A DNA stretch of 64,000 bases from Neoceratodus forsteri (GCA_016271365.2 CM057453.1:1075903001-1075967000); one strand, 5' to 3'; counted from the stretch's first letter, positions 9,704 through 21,000 are shown. A program made the numbers and translations. The notes: generated from the letters alone by a model not told the origin.

Positions 9704-11044
9704 GGTTGCTATGACGATTGTTGACCTCGAGAGTACATCTCGAGAGGTCACCACATCATCATAGCAACCACGAGTGTGAGAATTTGTCTTTTTGTTAACG
9801 TTAAGCCATACACTTTTCTATGTAGTGTATGTTATGGCCAATAACAGCACAAAAGAGAGAGAGGGAAAAAGGGGACAAAATCTGCTAACTTACTAAATAC
9901 ATTTTGTTAGCTGCTACTGCAGGGTGATTCCGAGAACCGGCGATAGGTATGCGTACTAGCTAGCTACTCTTGTAGAATCACACCCCAACCACCACCAGAG
10001 CACACTTCAGCCTTCTCCTGTCACCCATTACTCCTCACAGCCACTACGGACATTGGCTAGCAATCAATTACTCAATTTACAATAAGTTGAAGGTGAGTGC
10101 GACTTTGACAGCGTGCTGGTGAACTTTTTATTTTTCAAACTGCGGCTTTTGCGAGTGGAGCAATGGGCATGATTGGTTACCAGGGCAATGCAGGTGCATG
10201 TGGGGAGATAGTATGACATCCGTGCTAAAGAAGAGCGAAAGTCGTTCTGCTGCAGTACAGACGTCACTACTGCAGCAGAGCCACATTTTCTTTGTTACCG
10301 AAATCAAGTGAGAACTACGTTCTAACATACACTATAAATGAATTGTACACATGTGTGCATCCTGAATGAAAATAAATGTCTAGATGTGTAGATGAAGGAT
10401 GATGTCTGTACAGGTATTGCAAAACCTGTGTAGAAAGTCTCAGGGAATTGAATGGAATCAGTTGATGTTAGCATGGCAGGATTCAGATGCCATTTTGATA
10501 TGTAAGGTCCCTAAGGGGGAGCTTCTAGTGTGGGTGGGCAGAAACTCAACCCTTCCAGGATTCTGGTGGGGTAAATGTCAACAGTAAGGACTGTTGCCCT
10601 CTTGTGTATGGGGGTGTGACAAGGTGAGCCCTATCTAAGGTACATATCCACGTGCGAGATATGTGAGGTAACCAACCCCCCTCCATTCCTTTCACTCTTT
10701 GTTTCTGTGAGACAGCAGCTCGCGCTGGAAATGAAAGTGAAATATGTTTGCTGTATGCTTGTCTATTTTAGGGTGTCACATTTAATGATTTAATGGAAAG
10801 AAAAAGATATGATAAGTTCCAACGGTTAGCAGAAGAAGGGAGAAGAGGAGCACGCCCTCGTTCTCCCATTCCAATTGCAAACCCAGTGGAACCCTTATGG
10901 ACTTACTATCTTATTAAAACTATCTTTTGAAATTAAACAAAATGGAAACATAAAACCCCCTTAACATAAAACTCCCTTAACCAAGAAAAGAGGAGTTGAG
11001 CCTAGGCTAGAACAATTAACATGTATGAACATGTATGTCTCTGC
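9704..11044 (+). repeat. tandem duplication, copy 2
   Basis: This is a direct repeat of 8370-9703, joined to it with no spacer. The junction falls at CTGCT/GGTTGCTATGA. Copy 2 diverges from copy 1 after about 11044, because it continues into the rest of the LTR while copy 1 restarts the unit. The opening hairpin is better preserved here (9704-9769, with arms of about 29 nt that include the CTCGAGA core). Confidence 0.85.
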
Positions 11045-11454
11045 TGTTTGATGGGGAACTCCTGAGAATAAGAGGTTTATACTGGTTTTGGCAAAAAGGG
11101 GTGGATCACCTGATGGTGATGTCATCCATGAAAGGTATAAAAACCCACCACTTGGAGTAACAAGGATAGATAAGGGAATCAGTTGATTGCTGACACCCAA
11201 GTGAGGAAGACCTCAGAATTGTGTGCTTGTTTCCACACTGTTCTGTTTGCAAAGGCTGAAGCTAAGCCTCAGAATTTTTAAATTAGAAAGTTTGCTGGAT
11301 ACTAGACATTGAATAACATTTTGCTTTCTGTATGTTCATTGCTTTTATTTTTATTTTTATTTTCTGATTTGAATAAAATAATACACGTTTGCGTTTTTAT
11401 GCACCTGAATTCTGGTTTGCTGTGTCTGTTTTATCCCGCACCTTCACAGTAACA
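10615..11454 (+). repeat. LTR of the gypsy-type element (840 bp)
   Basis: The boundaries are inferred. A purine-rich run (GTATGGGGG) precedes TGTGAC at 10615, and the segment ends GTAACA at 11454, giving TG...CA ends with a 6-bp imperfect inverted repeat. A TATA-like GTATAAAAACCC lies near 11137 and an AATAAAATAATA polyadenylation-type signal near 11382, in the order expected for U3-R-U5. A second, truncated copy of the first about 428 bp occupies 9276-9703. I do not see a matching 5' LTR before the integrase. Confidence 0.65.
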
Positions 11455-12085
11455 TCAGCTTTACAGATTACAAAACAAGAAGTGAACAACCGCTCATTAC
11501 CCCTGCTACTGTACATGAAGTGACTTACATCAAATCTAAAATGTCAATACTGCACTGTGCATTGCACTGTATGATTGAAAAATGGCTGAAGCAGCATCAC
11601 AGATTCCCCCAGCATACCCACCCTCTGCAACTGGGTTGGATTCTGACATATACCATAGTGAGTACTAGTAAACTGTGGTTTTATTTGGTAGCAGCAATGT
11701 TATTTGGCTAATAGTGTAGAAAGTTCAGTGAATGACTCCCACAGCAACTTTAAAGTTCAAAATAATGTCAGCTTGTATTTTGGGCAGTTCAGCTTATGAA
11801 CTTGCTGAATCTTTTTTCTGCCACATAAAATCCAACATTTTGCTTGTTTGGCTAGCAGCTTTATCAATGATGCAGTCCTGCATTACAAAAACTATTCAAT
11901 AAAAGATTTACAAATTAAATTCATGTAAATACATTCAGAGGCTCAGTGATAGTATTCAGCATAAAAGGAGGCAGGTCAAGCAACTTCAGCTCTTGGATCT
12001 ATGTTCCCTGTAGCTGTCCTGTAAAAGTGTGCAATTCTGTTTGACTCACAGCCTTTAATGCTTCTACACCACATGGGATGAATGA
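11455..12085. other. unassigned DNA, no gene seen
   Basis: Moderately AT-rich sequence between the gypsy-type LTR and the DIRS-A terminus. I see no coding similarity, RNA gene or strong repeat. It may be host sequence. A GCATAAAAGGAGG stretch near 11960 is TATA-like, but nothing supports a promoter there. Confidence 0.5.
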
Positions 12086-12091
12086 AAAAAA

Positions 12092-12640
12092 CTACTCACC
12101 TTAGTAATTGTATTTCTTCTAATGGAATCTTGCTGTATTCTGACAAACTGCAGTTAGCTCCAGCCTTTAAATTGCCCCAGAGAACATAGGGTTACATTTC
12201 TATGCAGTGCATCGAAAGTTGAGCTCGAGCTCGGTTGAGGTCTCTGTTTGCAGCCCTTTGAAATCCAACCATCAGATTCTTACAGGCAAAAACTCACTAA
12301 CATATGTGGAAATTGTAAAATTTTTACTAGCCAACTGGCAACAGAGAGTTTTGGATTCCCAAGAAAGACTCAAGTCAGGAAACCCAAAACCAAAATCAAT
12401 CTAAAATGAGGATAACAATACAACAAAACACCCAACTAAAAAGGAGGGTGTGCAAGAAGCACCTCTGGGGTGCAGCACTGCACCTGCCCACCCACTTCCC
12501 AAAAACCAGGTTCTGAGAGAGGTTGCAGGGAGGGAGGTCAGAATACAGCAAGACTCCATTAGAAGAAACAACATTACTAAGGTGAGTAATTTTTTCTTCA
12601 AACAACATGACGTCTTGCTGTATCCTGACAAACTGCAGAC
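12092..12640. repeat. DIRS-A 3' terminus and internal complementary region
   Basis: The terminus at 12092-12145 (CTCACCTTAGTAATTG...TCTTGCTGTATTCTGAC) is repeated inverted at 12538-12590. Straight after it comes a second copy of the CTTGCTGTATxCTGACAAACTGCAG block in direct orientation. This two-part ICR is the signature of DIRS elements, where the ICR matches the joined ends of the circular form. The DNA between carries the 3' terminal repeat. Confidence 0.75.
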
Positions 12641-12724
12641 TACCAAGCAGTACCTCCATGGAGGAGGGAGAGAACCTACTTTGGAAATAGGCTCTGAAGT
12701 ACTGCTATGCCAAACCGAGCATCT

Positions 12725-14034
12725 CTTCTAGCCTGCATATCCAGAGAGTAATGCTTGGTAAAGGTATGGACTGTTTTCCAGGTGGCTGCTTGACAAATCT
12801 CTAACAATGGGATAACCCTGGTAGCAGCCAGGGAAGCAGCTGTACCTCTAATAGACTGAGCCCTCAGGCCTGAGGGTGGAATCTTTCCCAGTTTCTCATA
12901 GCAGAATTATATACAAGACACAATCCACCTGGCAATAGTTCTCTTGGTGGCAGGTTTGCCCTTTCCCACTTCCCCATAAGTGAGGAACTGGAGGGAATCA
13001 AACCTGTGACCCTTGGTATGCTCTATGTAGTAGGTAAGGGCTCTTTTAACATCTAAACTGTGTAGCCTCATCTCTCCTGAGGAAGAATGATCAGTGAAGA
13101 AGACAGGAAGAGACATAGACTGATTCAAGTGGAAGTCTGAGACCACTTTGGGCTAGAACCTCCTGTTGGTTCTAAGGACCACTTTATCCCTATGGAAGGA
13201 GATAAAATCAGGTTCCACTGACAGGGCTTGCAGTTCACTGATACATCTGGCAGAGGTAATGGCTACCAAAAACACAGTTTTCCAAGTCAAGTACTTAAGC
13301 TCTGCTGAGGACATAGGCTCAAAGGTAGGTAGCATAAGATGAGCAATGTAAACATTTAAGTCCCAGGCAAGGGCAGGATCCCTTAAGGGAGGATTGGTAT
13401 GAAGCAATCCCTTGAAAAATTTGCAGAACACAGGATGGGAAGATAGCGAGGAAGACTTCCCCACTGACAGAAAAGCAGAAACAGCTGACAAGTGTAACTT
13501 GAGAGTAGCTGGTCTGAGGCCTAGGCCATTAAGATGGACCACATAATCCAAAACTGTAGGCAATTCTGCTGTGTCTGGAGAAATATGCTTCTTGGAACAC
13601 CAAATGCTGAATCTTTTCCATTTGGAGGTATAAGTCTTTCTGGTGGAGGGCTTTCGAGAAGCTTTGAGACTACCCAGAACCCCCTGAGACAGGTGCAAAT
13701 TTGCATACTCTAACTCTTCAAGAGCCATGCCTTGAGATTGAGATTGAGAGACCGAATATTGGGGTACCAAATCCTGCCCTGAGAGGAGGTTAACAGGTTG
13801 TAATTCCTGGGAAGAGACAGGGGAAGATGGACTGCTAGAGACAGCAACAAAGGGTACCAAGGCTGTCTGGCCCAGTCTGGAGTAATCAGAATCACTTTGC
13901 AAGGTTGTGACCTTATCTTGATTAGAACATTGAACAGTAGAGGAAAAGGAGGGAAGGCATACAGAAATTTCCCTTCCCAGTTCAGAATCAGAGCATCCAG
14001 AGGAACTGAGCCCAAGACCAGGGGTCTGCAACAA
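12725..14034 (-). pseudogene. DIRS-A tyrosine recombinase
   Basis: The N-terminal, core-binding part starts with KASRKPSTRKTYTSKWKRFS near 13650. The catalytic part includes AITSARCISELQALSVEP (first catalytic Arg) near 13240. After a frame break it continues as DFHLNQSMSLPVFFTDHSSS from 13146. The end (12906 to about 12725) reads RAQSIRGTAASLAATR, where the H of the H-x-x-R motif has become Q, and finishes ATWKTVHTFTKHYSLD with the nucleophile Tyr. It would join the circular cDNA to the target. Stops between 13146 and 13153 and in the C-terminal part disable it. Confidence 0.85.
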
Positions 14035-14103
14035 AACAGAGGAAGTTGGTGATTGTCTGGGACTGCAAAGAGATCTATCTCTGGAGTGCCCACCTTGAGA
14101 AAA

Positions 14104-14640
14104 TCACTTTAATAACAGAGGGTCCAGGGTCCATTCGTGATGGCCCTGGGAGATCCTGCTCAGTGCATCTGCTAGCACATTGTCCTTCCCTAGAAGGTGG
14201 ACTGCTATCAGAGAGGTCTGCAGGGAATAAGCCAGAGACCACAATTTCATGGCCTCTATGCACAAGGCCATAGACAGAGTGCCTCCCTGCTTGTTGATGT
14301 ACCACATGGTGGTGGTGTTGTCTGTTCTGACCTGAACCACCTTGTTCTGCACTGACTGAGAGAAAGCTTGCAGGGCCAGAAAAACTGCCCTGAGTTCCAG
14401 GAGATTGATATGAAGAAGGGATTCCTGAGGGGACCACAGTCCCTGGGCTGTGAGAGCCCCCAGATGGGCTCCCCACCCCAAAAGGGAAGCATCCATGATA
14501 AGGACCACCGAATGAGACTGCATGATGAATGGAACCCTTGCCTTAAGTTGTCCTGATCCTGCCACCATTGAAGGGCTTGGAGCAGTGTCCAAGTCACTGG
14601 AATCAGTTTGGTAAGAGGGTCCTTCTTTTGGGACCAAAAG
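14104..14640 (-). pseudogene. DIRS-A RNase H domain
   Basis: About 177 codons are open. VVLIMDASLLGWGAHLGAL carries the first catalytic Asp, HINLLELRAVFLALQAF the Glu, and VRTDNTTTMWYINKQGG the second Asp. GKDNVLADALSRISQG closes the domain. This is the RNase H that degrades the RNA template of the DIRS transcript. It follows the RT remnant with a frame break near 14640 and precedes the recombinase. Confidence 0.85.
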
Positions 14641-14664
14641 GCCCTCAGATGGACTGAATGTCCT

Positions 14665-15560
14665 TCATCTGAAATCTTGCCCTTGGACCACTGCTGTAGA
14701 AGCTGCCATGTGGCCCAAGAGCTGAAGGAAGTGCCTTGCTGGTCGGGACACCTGAAGGCTGAAGGAAGAAGTCAGCTCCACAAGAACTCTTGCCCTTTCC
14801 AGGGAAGAAAGGTTTTGCTTGACAGTGTCTAGCTCTGCCCCTATAAAGGTAAGAAGCTGCACTGGTTCGAGGACTGACTTGGGGAGGTCAAGAAGGAACC
14901 CCAGGAAGATAGCATTTGCTGGGTCACTTGCAGGTCTGACTTGACTTGGTCTGAAGACTGACCCACTATGAGCCAGTTGTCCAGATATTGAAAGATGGAA
15001 ATCTTCTGCCTTCTTAAAAAAAGCCACTGTTACTGCCAGGCAGTTTGTGAAAACTCTTGGGGCTCATGTTAGGCCAAAGGGCATTGCTTTGAACTGATAA
15101 TGGCCTGAGGGCAACTTGAACCTGAGGTACTTTCTGTGGGAGCACCTGATGGGAATGTGAAAATAGGCATCTTTGAGGTCCAGGGAGGCTAGCCAGTCTC
15201 CTGGCCTGAGAGAGGGAAGAATTATTCCCAGAGTCACCATCTTGAACCTTGGTTTTAAAAGATGTTTGTTCAGGTACCTTAGATCTAGGATGGGTCACCA
15301 CTACCCTGTCTTTTTTGGGTTAAGGAAGTACCTGGAGTACAGACCTTTGCCCCAGAGTAGAGGTAGGAACTCTCTCTATGGCTTCTAAGGCCAGAAGAGA
15401 TGAAACCTCTGCCTCTAGGGCAAGGGTTTCAGAAAGACTTGCAGGTGGAAAAGATCTGGCTCTCAGTTTTGGACATTTTTTGAAGCTGAGAACCAGTTCC
15501 TGGCTTACTACTTCCAGGACCCACTTGTCTGAAGTAGCAGACACCCAGTCCTGGACAAAG
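14665..15560 (-). pseudogene. DIRS-A reverse transcriptase
   Basis: The 5' part (15544 down to 15320) has WVLEVVSQELVLSFKKCPK and LALEAEVSSLLALEAIERVP. The middle part (15301-15014) is frameshifted but still shows the RLASLPGPQRCLFSHSH region, which corresponds to the catalytic motif A neighbourhood. The 3' part (15027-14665) keeps ISGQLAHSGSVF where the YLDNWLI-type catalytic box should be, followed by VQLLTFIGAELDT and RPARHFLQLLGHMAASTAVV. The catalytic Asp pair is not intact. Confidence 0.8.
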
Positions 15561-15599
15561 TAAGCCAGCCTGCCCCCTACAGGGATAGGAGAGTCAACC

Positions 15600-16565
15600 C
15601 TGGCAGACCCATCAGGGTGTCTGCTTGGCAGGGGCCTTAGGCTGAGGAGTGGATGCAGCCCTGCTCATCCCACGTCTGCCTCTCCCTCTGAAGGACCTCC
15701 TCTGTGAAAATGGAGAAGAGGCCTGTGCTTGGTAGAAAGGCCTATGGAAAGGCCTGCCCCTGCCCCTAGAATGCTGCCTTTGAGCAGTTGCCTTCCTTTC
15801 CTTGGCCTGTGCACTCCTATAAGTGGTCCTATACTCCTCCATCTTCTTCATGTAATTCTCTGTCTGCTCCCCAAACAGAGAATTACCTTCCACAGGAAAA
15901 TCCATGGCCTTAGCCTGGGTGTCCTGTGAGAAGCTAGTACATCTGAGCCAAGCCATTCTCTGAAGAGCCACAGATGTAGCCATGACTCTAGATGACACAT
16001 CATTAGAGTCCACAGCAGCATGGAACTGTACCTTAGATGCCTTGATCCCATCCGCAGCCACCTCTTCCAGCTCCTTGGCCAGCTGGGGGGAGGCCTGTTT
16101 AGCCAGTGCCAGTACAGTGTCCCACCTGGACTTCTGGTACCTGGCTGTATAGGCCATATCATTAGCCTGCCTGAGTCCCAAAGAGGATGCCATGTATTGC
16201 TTCTTTGCCAAGGCATCCATCCTCCTGGAGTCTTTGTCTGGGGGTGTGTGAAGCCAAGGAGACATTAGCCCTGTCGCAAGCTGCAGCCTGCATGACCCCA
16301 ACATGGCTGCATTGTTGGTAGAAAACCTCTGTGTCTGAGCCTGATAAAGTGTACTTTTTATCCATTCTTCTATCAACAGGAGGCACAGAATTAGGAGACT
16401 TTACAATTTTTTGAGTCTGTTTCCCAAATGATTTGTGCAAGGGAATAGACTGCCTCCTGGACTCTGGGATGTCCATCATTTCCACAAAATCAGGCTCCTC
16501 TTGATCCTCTGTAGCTGCCTCCATAGGAAGCTGGAGAGTTTCAGCCACTTTCCTGTAAAACAAAT
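15600..16565 (-). pseudogene. DIRS-A gag-like ORF
   Basis: This is the ORF upstream of the RT on the minus strand. One open stretch of 254 codons (16376-15612) ends in an Arg/Gly-rich tail (SRGRGRPFHRPFYQAQ, then RGRGRRGMSRA), typical of DIRS gag C-termini and presumably RNA-binding. A preceding stretch (16563-16162) lies in another frame and includes DRRMDKKYTLSGSDTEVFYQ. No zinc knuckle is visible. The assignment rests on position and the basic Arg-Gly tail. Confidence 0.7.
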
Positions 16566-16599
16566 AGTGGAGAAGGGACTCAGAGAGCCTAGGAGGGAA

Positions 16600-17400
16600 A
16601 ACACCAGAAGGTCTGGAGGTAGAAGACTTGGTTTGCTGGCCAAGGCACTAGCTTCACCTGAGCTCTTTCCTTCTAAGACTGCTTGAAAGGACAGAGCAGA
16701 GAACCTACAGAGCAAGGGAAATGGATTAAGACTTCTGTTGGCTAAGCAGATTTACTGTGTGTTGTTATTTTTATTTTGTACTCACAGGGATTGCTACTGT
16801 TTGTTGCTAACATTTCATTGCTTTATTTTTCTCTAATTCATATTATTGTTGCTGGTATACCTTCTTCTGCATTATTACAAGGTGTGCCTACAGGTGTGTG
16901 CTAACAGATTACTGCTGTAATCTTCTGATTCAAATTGTCTTTTGCAAGGTATATCTTCTGTTACTGCTTCATTTTTCTCTGTAGCAAAGTGTTTCTTACA
17001 GGGTATATCTTCTCTGAAATTATTACAGGTGGTGCTTTACAGGTTTTACAGTTTTATCTAACATTAGGATAAGCTTTCAGGGTTACTGCATTTGTTGTTG
17101 ACTGATTGTTTCTGCTCTTACCTCCTTGTTCTTTCATCCATGGTTCTTCTTTTTCGGCAGGGGAAGGGCCGAGCCACCCACCCCCATCCGCAACCACCCG
17201 ACACTACACTCCTTTTATAGGTTACCACAGTTGTGACATTCTCTGTGACAAAGCAGGAAGGGGCGGATCAGTGGGGCATCCACAAGGTGATCTCATTTAC
17301 AGGGGCACTAGTAATTTAACTTGTTATAACAAGTTATACGAAAACAAAACACAAAATCAAACCATTAGTTGCATTTTCTTCCTTCTAATTACTCTGACCA
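16600..17400. other. DIRS-A 5' leader remnant and flank, no gene seen
   Basis: T-rich, GT-rich sequence at 16740-17100 resembles an untranslated leader. On the minus strand a TATA-like CTATAAAAGG lies near 17212-17221, a plausible remnant of the DIRS promoter, since DIRS elements are transcribed from the 5' repeat. A perfect 20-bp palindrome occupies 17317-17336. The exact point where DIRS-A ends and other DNA begins cannot be fixed by eye. Confidence 0.45.
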
Positions 17401-17427
17401 GGTTATAAACCCAGCAACTTATCAGGA

Positions 17428-18294
17428 ATGGATATCATTAACTGCAGGTACTGCGGAACACTTTTCAGAAGGACAGTCTTACAGGATTTAAGACACTGTC
17501 CTACCTGCTGGGCCATTGGAGATCTTAGGGCTCAGCTCCGGGCAGCATGGGCAGAGATTGCATGCCTCAAATTTCATATTCAAGAGGAAATACGTTATAA
17601 GAACCACCCGCCATTTCCCCAACATCCAACAGAAGAACCTCGACCGCAGAGGGTAGTTGGTGCAGGAGGTTGGCAGGTGATTAGGAGGGGCAAATCGGGT
17701 GCCCCATCACTCTGTGCTCTCCAACATATTACCTCCAAAAACCATATAAACACTACAAACAGGTATCTGCCTCTATCTCTGAAATCAAACAAAGGGGCAG
17801 AGGACACTGCAGAGCAGGACATTGCAGCACAGGAGCTAGCACAACAAAACTCACCCAAATCAGGAACCAAAACAAAAAGCAAAAGAAATCCAAAAACTTC
17901 TGATCATAGGAGACTCCATGATTGGGAGTTGATACCATCTCCAGCCAGGGTAATGGTCAGATGTCTCCCAGGTACATCAACGTGGAGAGACACTGACCGC
18001 ATTGCTAAAATTGTTCACAAAGCAGGAGAAAACATTGATGTCCTGGTACACATAGGGACTAATGATCTCACCAGCTGGTCAGTTGTGGAGACCAAGGAAC
18101 ACCTGACCAGGCTGGGTGACAAACTATCATCCATTTCGTCTGACATCTCCTTCTCTGAGATCCTTCCAGTCTGGGAGAGGGGGGCAGATGGACAGAAGGC
18201 CAGAGAAGGGGAGATAGGGGAGCTAAACATATGTCTCAAGGGCTGGTGCCAGGAAAAAGGAAACAGATTTGTAGGGAACTGGCAACAGTTCTGA
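17428..18294 (+). pseudogene. CR1-1 ORF1 (zinc-binding N-terminus, SGNH-esterase-like domain)
   Basis: The 288-codon open frame starts MDIINCRYCGTLF and continues to RHCPTCWAIGDL. The two Cys pairs suggest a small zinc finger. The C-terminal half contains VRCLPGTSTWRDTDRI, VLVHIGTNDLT (the block-III-type G-x-N-D) and a closing GNRFVGNW, as in the SGNH-hydrolase-like esterase of CR1 ORF1. The catalytic Ser block (LLIIGDSM, at about 17896-17920) sits in a different frame, so a frameshift separates the nucleophile from the rest. The ORF1 protein is thought to bind RNA or membranes. This copy cannot be functional as read. Confidence 0.8.
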
Positions 18295-18537
18295 GAGTGA
18301 AAGTTCTTAAATTTGATGGACTGCATCTGACTAAGGAGAGAGTCAGTGCATTGGGGCAGAAGTTTGAAGTCTTTGCAGAATATTTAAACTAGCAAATGGG
18401 GAGAGGGGTGCAGCTCCCCATACGTCAAATGGGAAGAACACCCTTCCCCCTTCAGCTAGTGGTCAAACAGAGATTCAGCATGTTTGCAGTTCATTTGCAT
18501 CACCAGGTAAGAAAAAAGGTCTATCTCCCCACATACA

Positions 18538-19200
18538 ATGCACAGGAGAAATGCCAAACCTCACCCAACAACTAACACACCAAAATCTGGCCAATGGAAA
18601 ATCTTGTACACAGATGCTCACAGCCTTGGAAATGTGATCCCAGACCTGCAGACAATAACATCAGAGGCTAAACTGGACATAGTAGCAATTAGTGAGATGT
18701 GGTTTACCAGTAACCACACTTGGGAGACTTCAGTACCTGGCTATGTACTGTTCAGAAGAGACCGAGGTGCAAAAAGGGGGGGTGGAGTGGCCCTGTATGT
18801 CAATGAAAATATCAAAGCTACAGAAATTCAGAATACACATAAGGAGCCAGAAGAACTGTGGGTCACCCTGGAAACAGGAAATGGGACAGCCATAAGAACT
18901 GGGGTTGTCTACAGGCCCCCAGACCAGGGGGAGGACACAGACACATTACTGTTAGAAGATATACAAAACATGACAGCTAAAGGGGGAGGTTCTGATAATG
19001 GGAGACTTCAACATGCCAGATACAGATTGGTCAATACCAGCAGGAACATCTGCCAGAACTAGACACATGGTGGATTCCCTGCATGGAGAGGGCCTCAAAC
19101 AACTGGTACAACAACCCATAAGAGACAGGGCTATCCTAGATCCAGTACTGACTAACAGGGAAGGGATCACAGATCTCAGGTAGAAGGTCATCTGGGGGCC
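18538..19200 (+). pseudogene. CR1-1 ORF2, AP-type endonuclease domain
   Basis: The frame from 18538 reads KILYTDAHSLGNVIPDLQ, then KLDIVAISEMWF with the catalytic Glu, GYVLFRRDRGAKRGGGVALY and TGVVYRPPDQGEDT. After a frame change near 18990 it continues as MGDFNMPDTDWSIPAG (catalytic Asp and Asn in GDFN) and ends near 19183. This domain nicks target DNA to prime reverse transcription. Frame changes near 18990 and 19183 break it. Confidence 0.85.
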
Positions 19201-19212
19201 AGTGACCATCAC

Positions 19213-21000
19213 ATGGTATGGTTCAATTTGGCCACTACACCTAAATCATCCCATTCCAAGGCAAAAATATGGGACTTCAGAGGAGCTGACTTTGATAAGA
19301 TGGCCAACAGAGTTAAGCTAGCCCTGGCAAAAGAAACACAGGTGAGGGATACAGGCAAAGTGGGCAGCATTAAGGATGCAATACTTGAAGAAACATCCCA
19401 TTGTGTTAGACAGAAAAAGAAGCGCAAAAGAAAAAGGAAACCACTTTGGTTCTCAAATACAGTAGCAGAAAAGGTCAGAGCCAAAAGGCTGGCCTTCAGG
19501 AAATATAAGGGAACACAGCGGGATGAAGATAGGGAGGCATACCAAACTGCCCTAAGGGAAGCAGGGAAGGCAGTAAGGCAGGCAAAGTCCCAAACTGAGG
19601 AAACTAGTACAAACAGTAAAAGAAGGTGACAAGACTTTCTATAGATACATTAGTGAAAGGAGAAAATCCAGAGCGGGTATTGCTAAGCTTAAAGGAGAAA
19701 AGGGGGCATGTGAGGAGGAGGACCCTGTAAAAGCATCTATCCTAAATAGATACTTTTGCTCAATATTTACTGAAGAGAAGATAGGGCAGGGCCCACAGCT
19801 CAGCACCATGGACACAGGGGGGAGGGAGGTGAGCACTACTCCCTTCACAAAAGAAAGGGTCCTACAAGAGCTAGCTAAGCTCAGGGTGGACAAGGCAATG
19901 AGACCTGATTGCATACATCCCAGGGTACTAGCAGAGCCATTAGCAGAACTGTTTAGTGAGTCTCTGAGCACAGGAGAGGTCCCAGAAAACTGGAGAAGGG
20001 CTCATGTGATCCTGCTCCACAAGAGTGGTAGCAGGGAGGAGGCAGGGAACTACAGGCCAGTCAGTCTTACCTCAGTAGTGGGCAAGATTATGGAGGCACT
20101 CCTTAAGGAAAGGATAGTACAACACCTGGAATCCATAGGGGCACAGGATCCAAGACAGCATGGGTTTACAAAGGAAGGTCCTGTCAAACTAATCTCATAG
20201 ATTTCTTTGACTGGGTAACCAGAGTGGTGGACCAAGGGGGAGTAGTTAATGTCGCCTACCTTGACTTCAGCAAAGCTTTCGACACTGTTCCACATAGAAG
20301 ATTGATAAATAAGATGGGTAGGCTTGGGGTGGGTCAGAAGTTGGTCAACTGGGTGGCAAACTGGTTGACGGACAGAAAACAAAGAGTGGTGGTAAATGGT
20401 ATACAGTCAGAAGAGATGCAAGTCACAAGTGGGGTACCTAGGGATCAGTCCTGGGCCAGTCCTCTTCAATATCTTCATTAGTGACATTGCAGATGGACTA
20501 GAGGGTAAGACTTGTCTGTTTGCAGATGACACCAAGATCTGTAGATGATCCAGATGGGGTGGGCAGAATGAGAAGAGATCTGGATAAACTAGCAAAATGG
20601 TCAGAAGAGTGGCAACTGGGATTTAAATGCAAAGAAGTGCAAGATCATACACATAGGGAAGAGAAACCCTGAAGTCACCTATAGGCTGGGAGGGGAGTTG
20701 CTGGCAGTCACAAAGGAAGAAAGAGACTTGGGCATCATCATCACCGATGACCTGAAATCATCCAAGCAGACCTGTAAAGCAGTAGGTAAGACTAGGGGGA
20801 TGTTAGGGTGTATTAGTAGGGGTATCACAAGTTGTAAGAGGGAGGTATTAATCCCTCTTTACAAGACACTGGTTAGGCCCCATCTGGAGTACTGCATGCA
20901 GTACTGGAGGCCACACCTTCACAAGGACATTAACCAAATTGAGGCAGTCCAGAGAAGGGCAACCAAAATGGTGCAGGGACTGCACTCAGAAGACATATGA
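19213..21000 (+). pseudogene. CR1-1 ORF2, linker and reverse transcriptase
   Basis: The segment 19213-19629 is the Lys/Arg-rich linker (KKKRKRKRKPLWFSN). The RT begins near 19808, with DKAMRPDCIHPRVLAEPLAE, REEAGNYRPVSLTSVVGKIM and DPRQHGFTKEG. From 20224 it has [20 protein letters not shown] (motif A Asp) and VTSGVPRDQSWASPL (altered motif B). The catalytic block near 20515 reads LFADDTKIC. The thumb (20698-21000) has KTLVRPHLEYCMQYWRPH and RRATKMVQGLHSED. There are frame changes at 20200, 20480 and 20690. Confidence 0.85.

Larger units (their letters stand above)
12086..17340 (-). mobile_element. DIRS-A: DIRS-type tyrosine-recombinase retrotransposon
   Basis: On the minus strand the order is gag, then RT, then RNase H, then tyrosine recombinase, ending at a 3' terminal structure at the low-coordinate end. 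The 3' terminus is 12092-12145. An internal complementary region (ICR) at about 12538-12640 begins with the inverted complement of that terminus. Its second half (CTTGCTGTATCCTGACAAACTGCAG) should be the complement of the 5' terminus, but no such sequence occurs near 17300, so the 5' end is missing. DIRS elements integrate by a tyrosine recombinase acting on a circular DNA intermediate and make no target-site duplication. Stops and frame changes indicate an inactive copy. Confidence 0.85.

Noticed and set aside
13000..13020. tRNA B-box-like GGTTTGATTCCC on the minus strand, a possible SINE or tRNA promoter.
   Set aside because: It lies in DIRS-A recombinase coding sequence (HRFDSLQFL), with no A box at the right distance and no cloverleaf.
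14256..14597. Open frames overlapping RNase H in DIRS-A, with Trp/Gln-rich translation.
   Set aside because: These are shadow frames of the RNase H reading, which itself shows the catalytic motifs.
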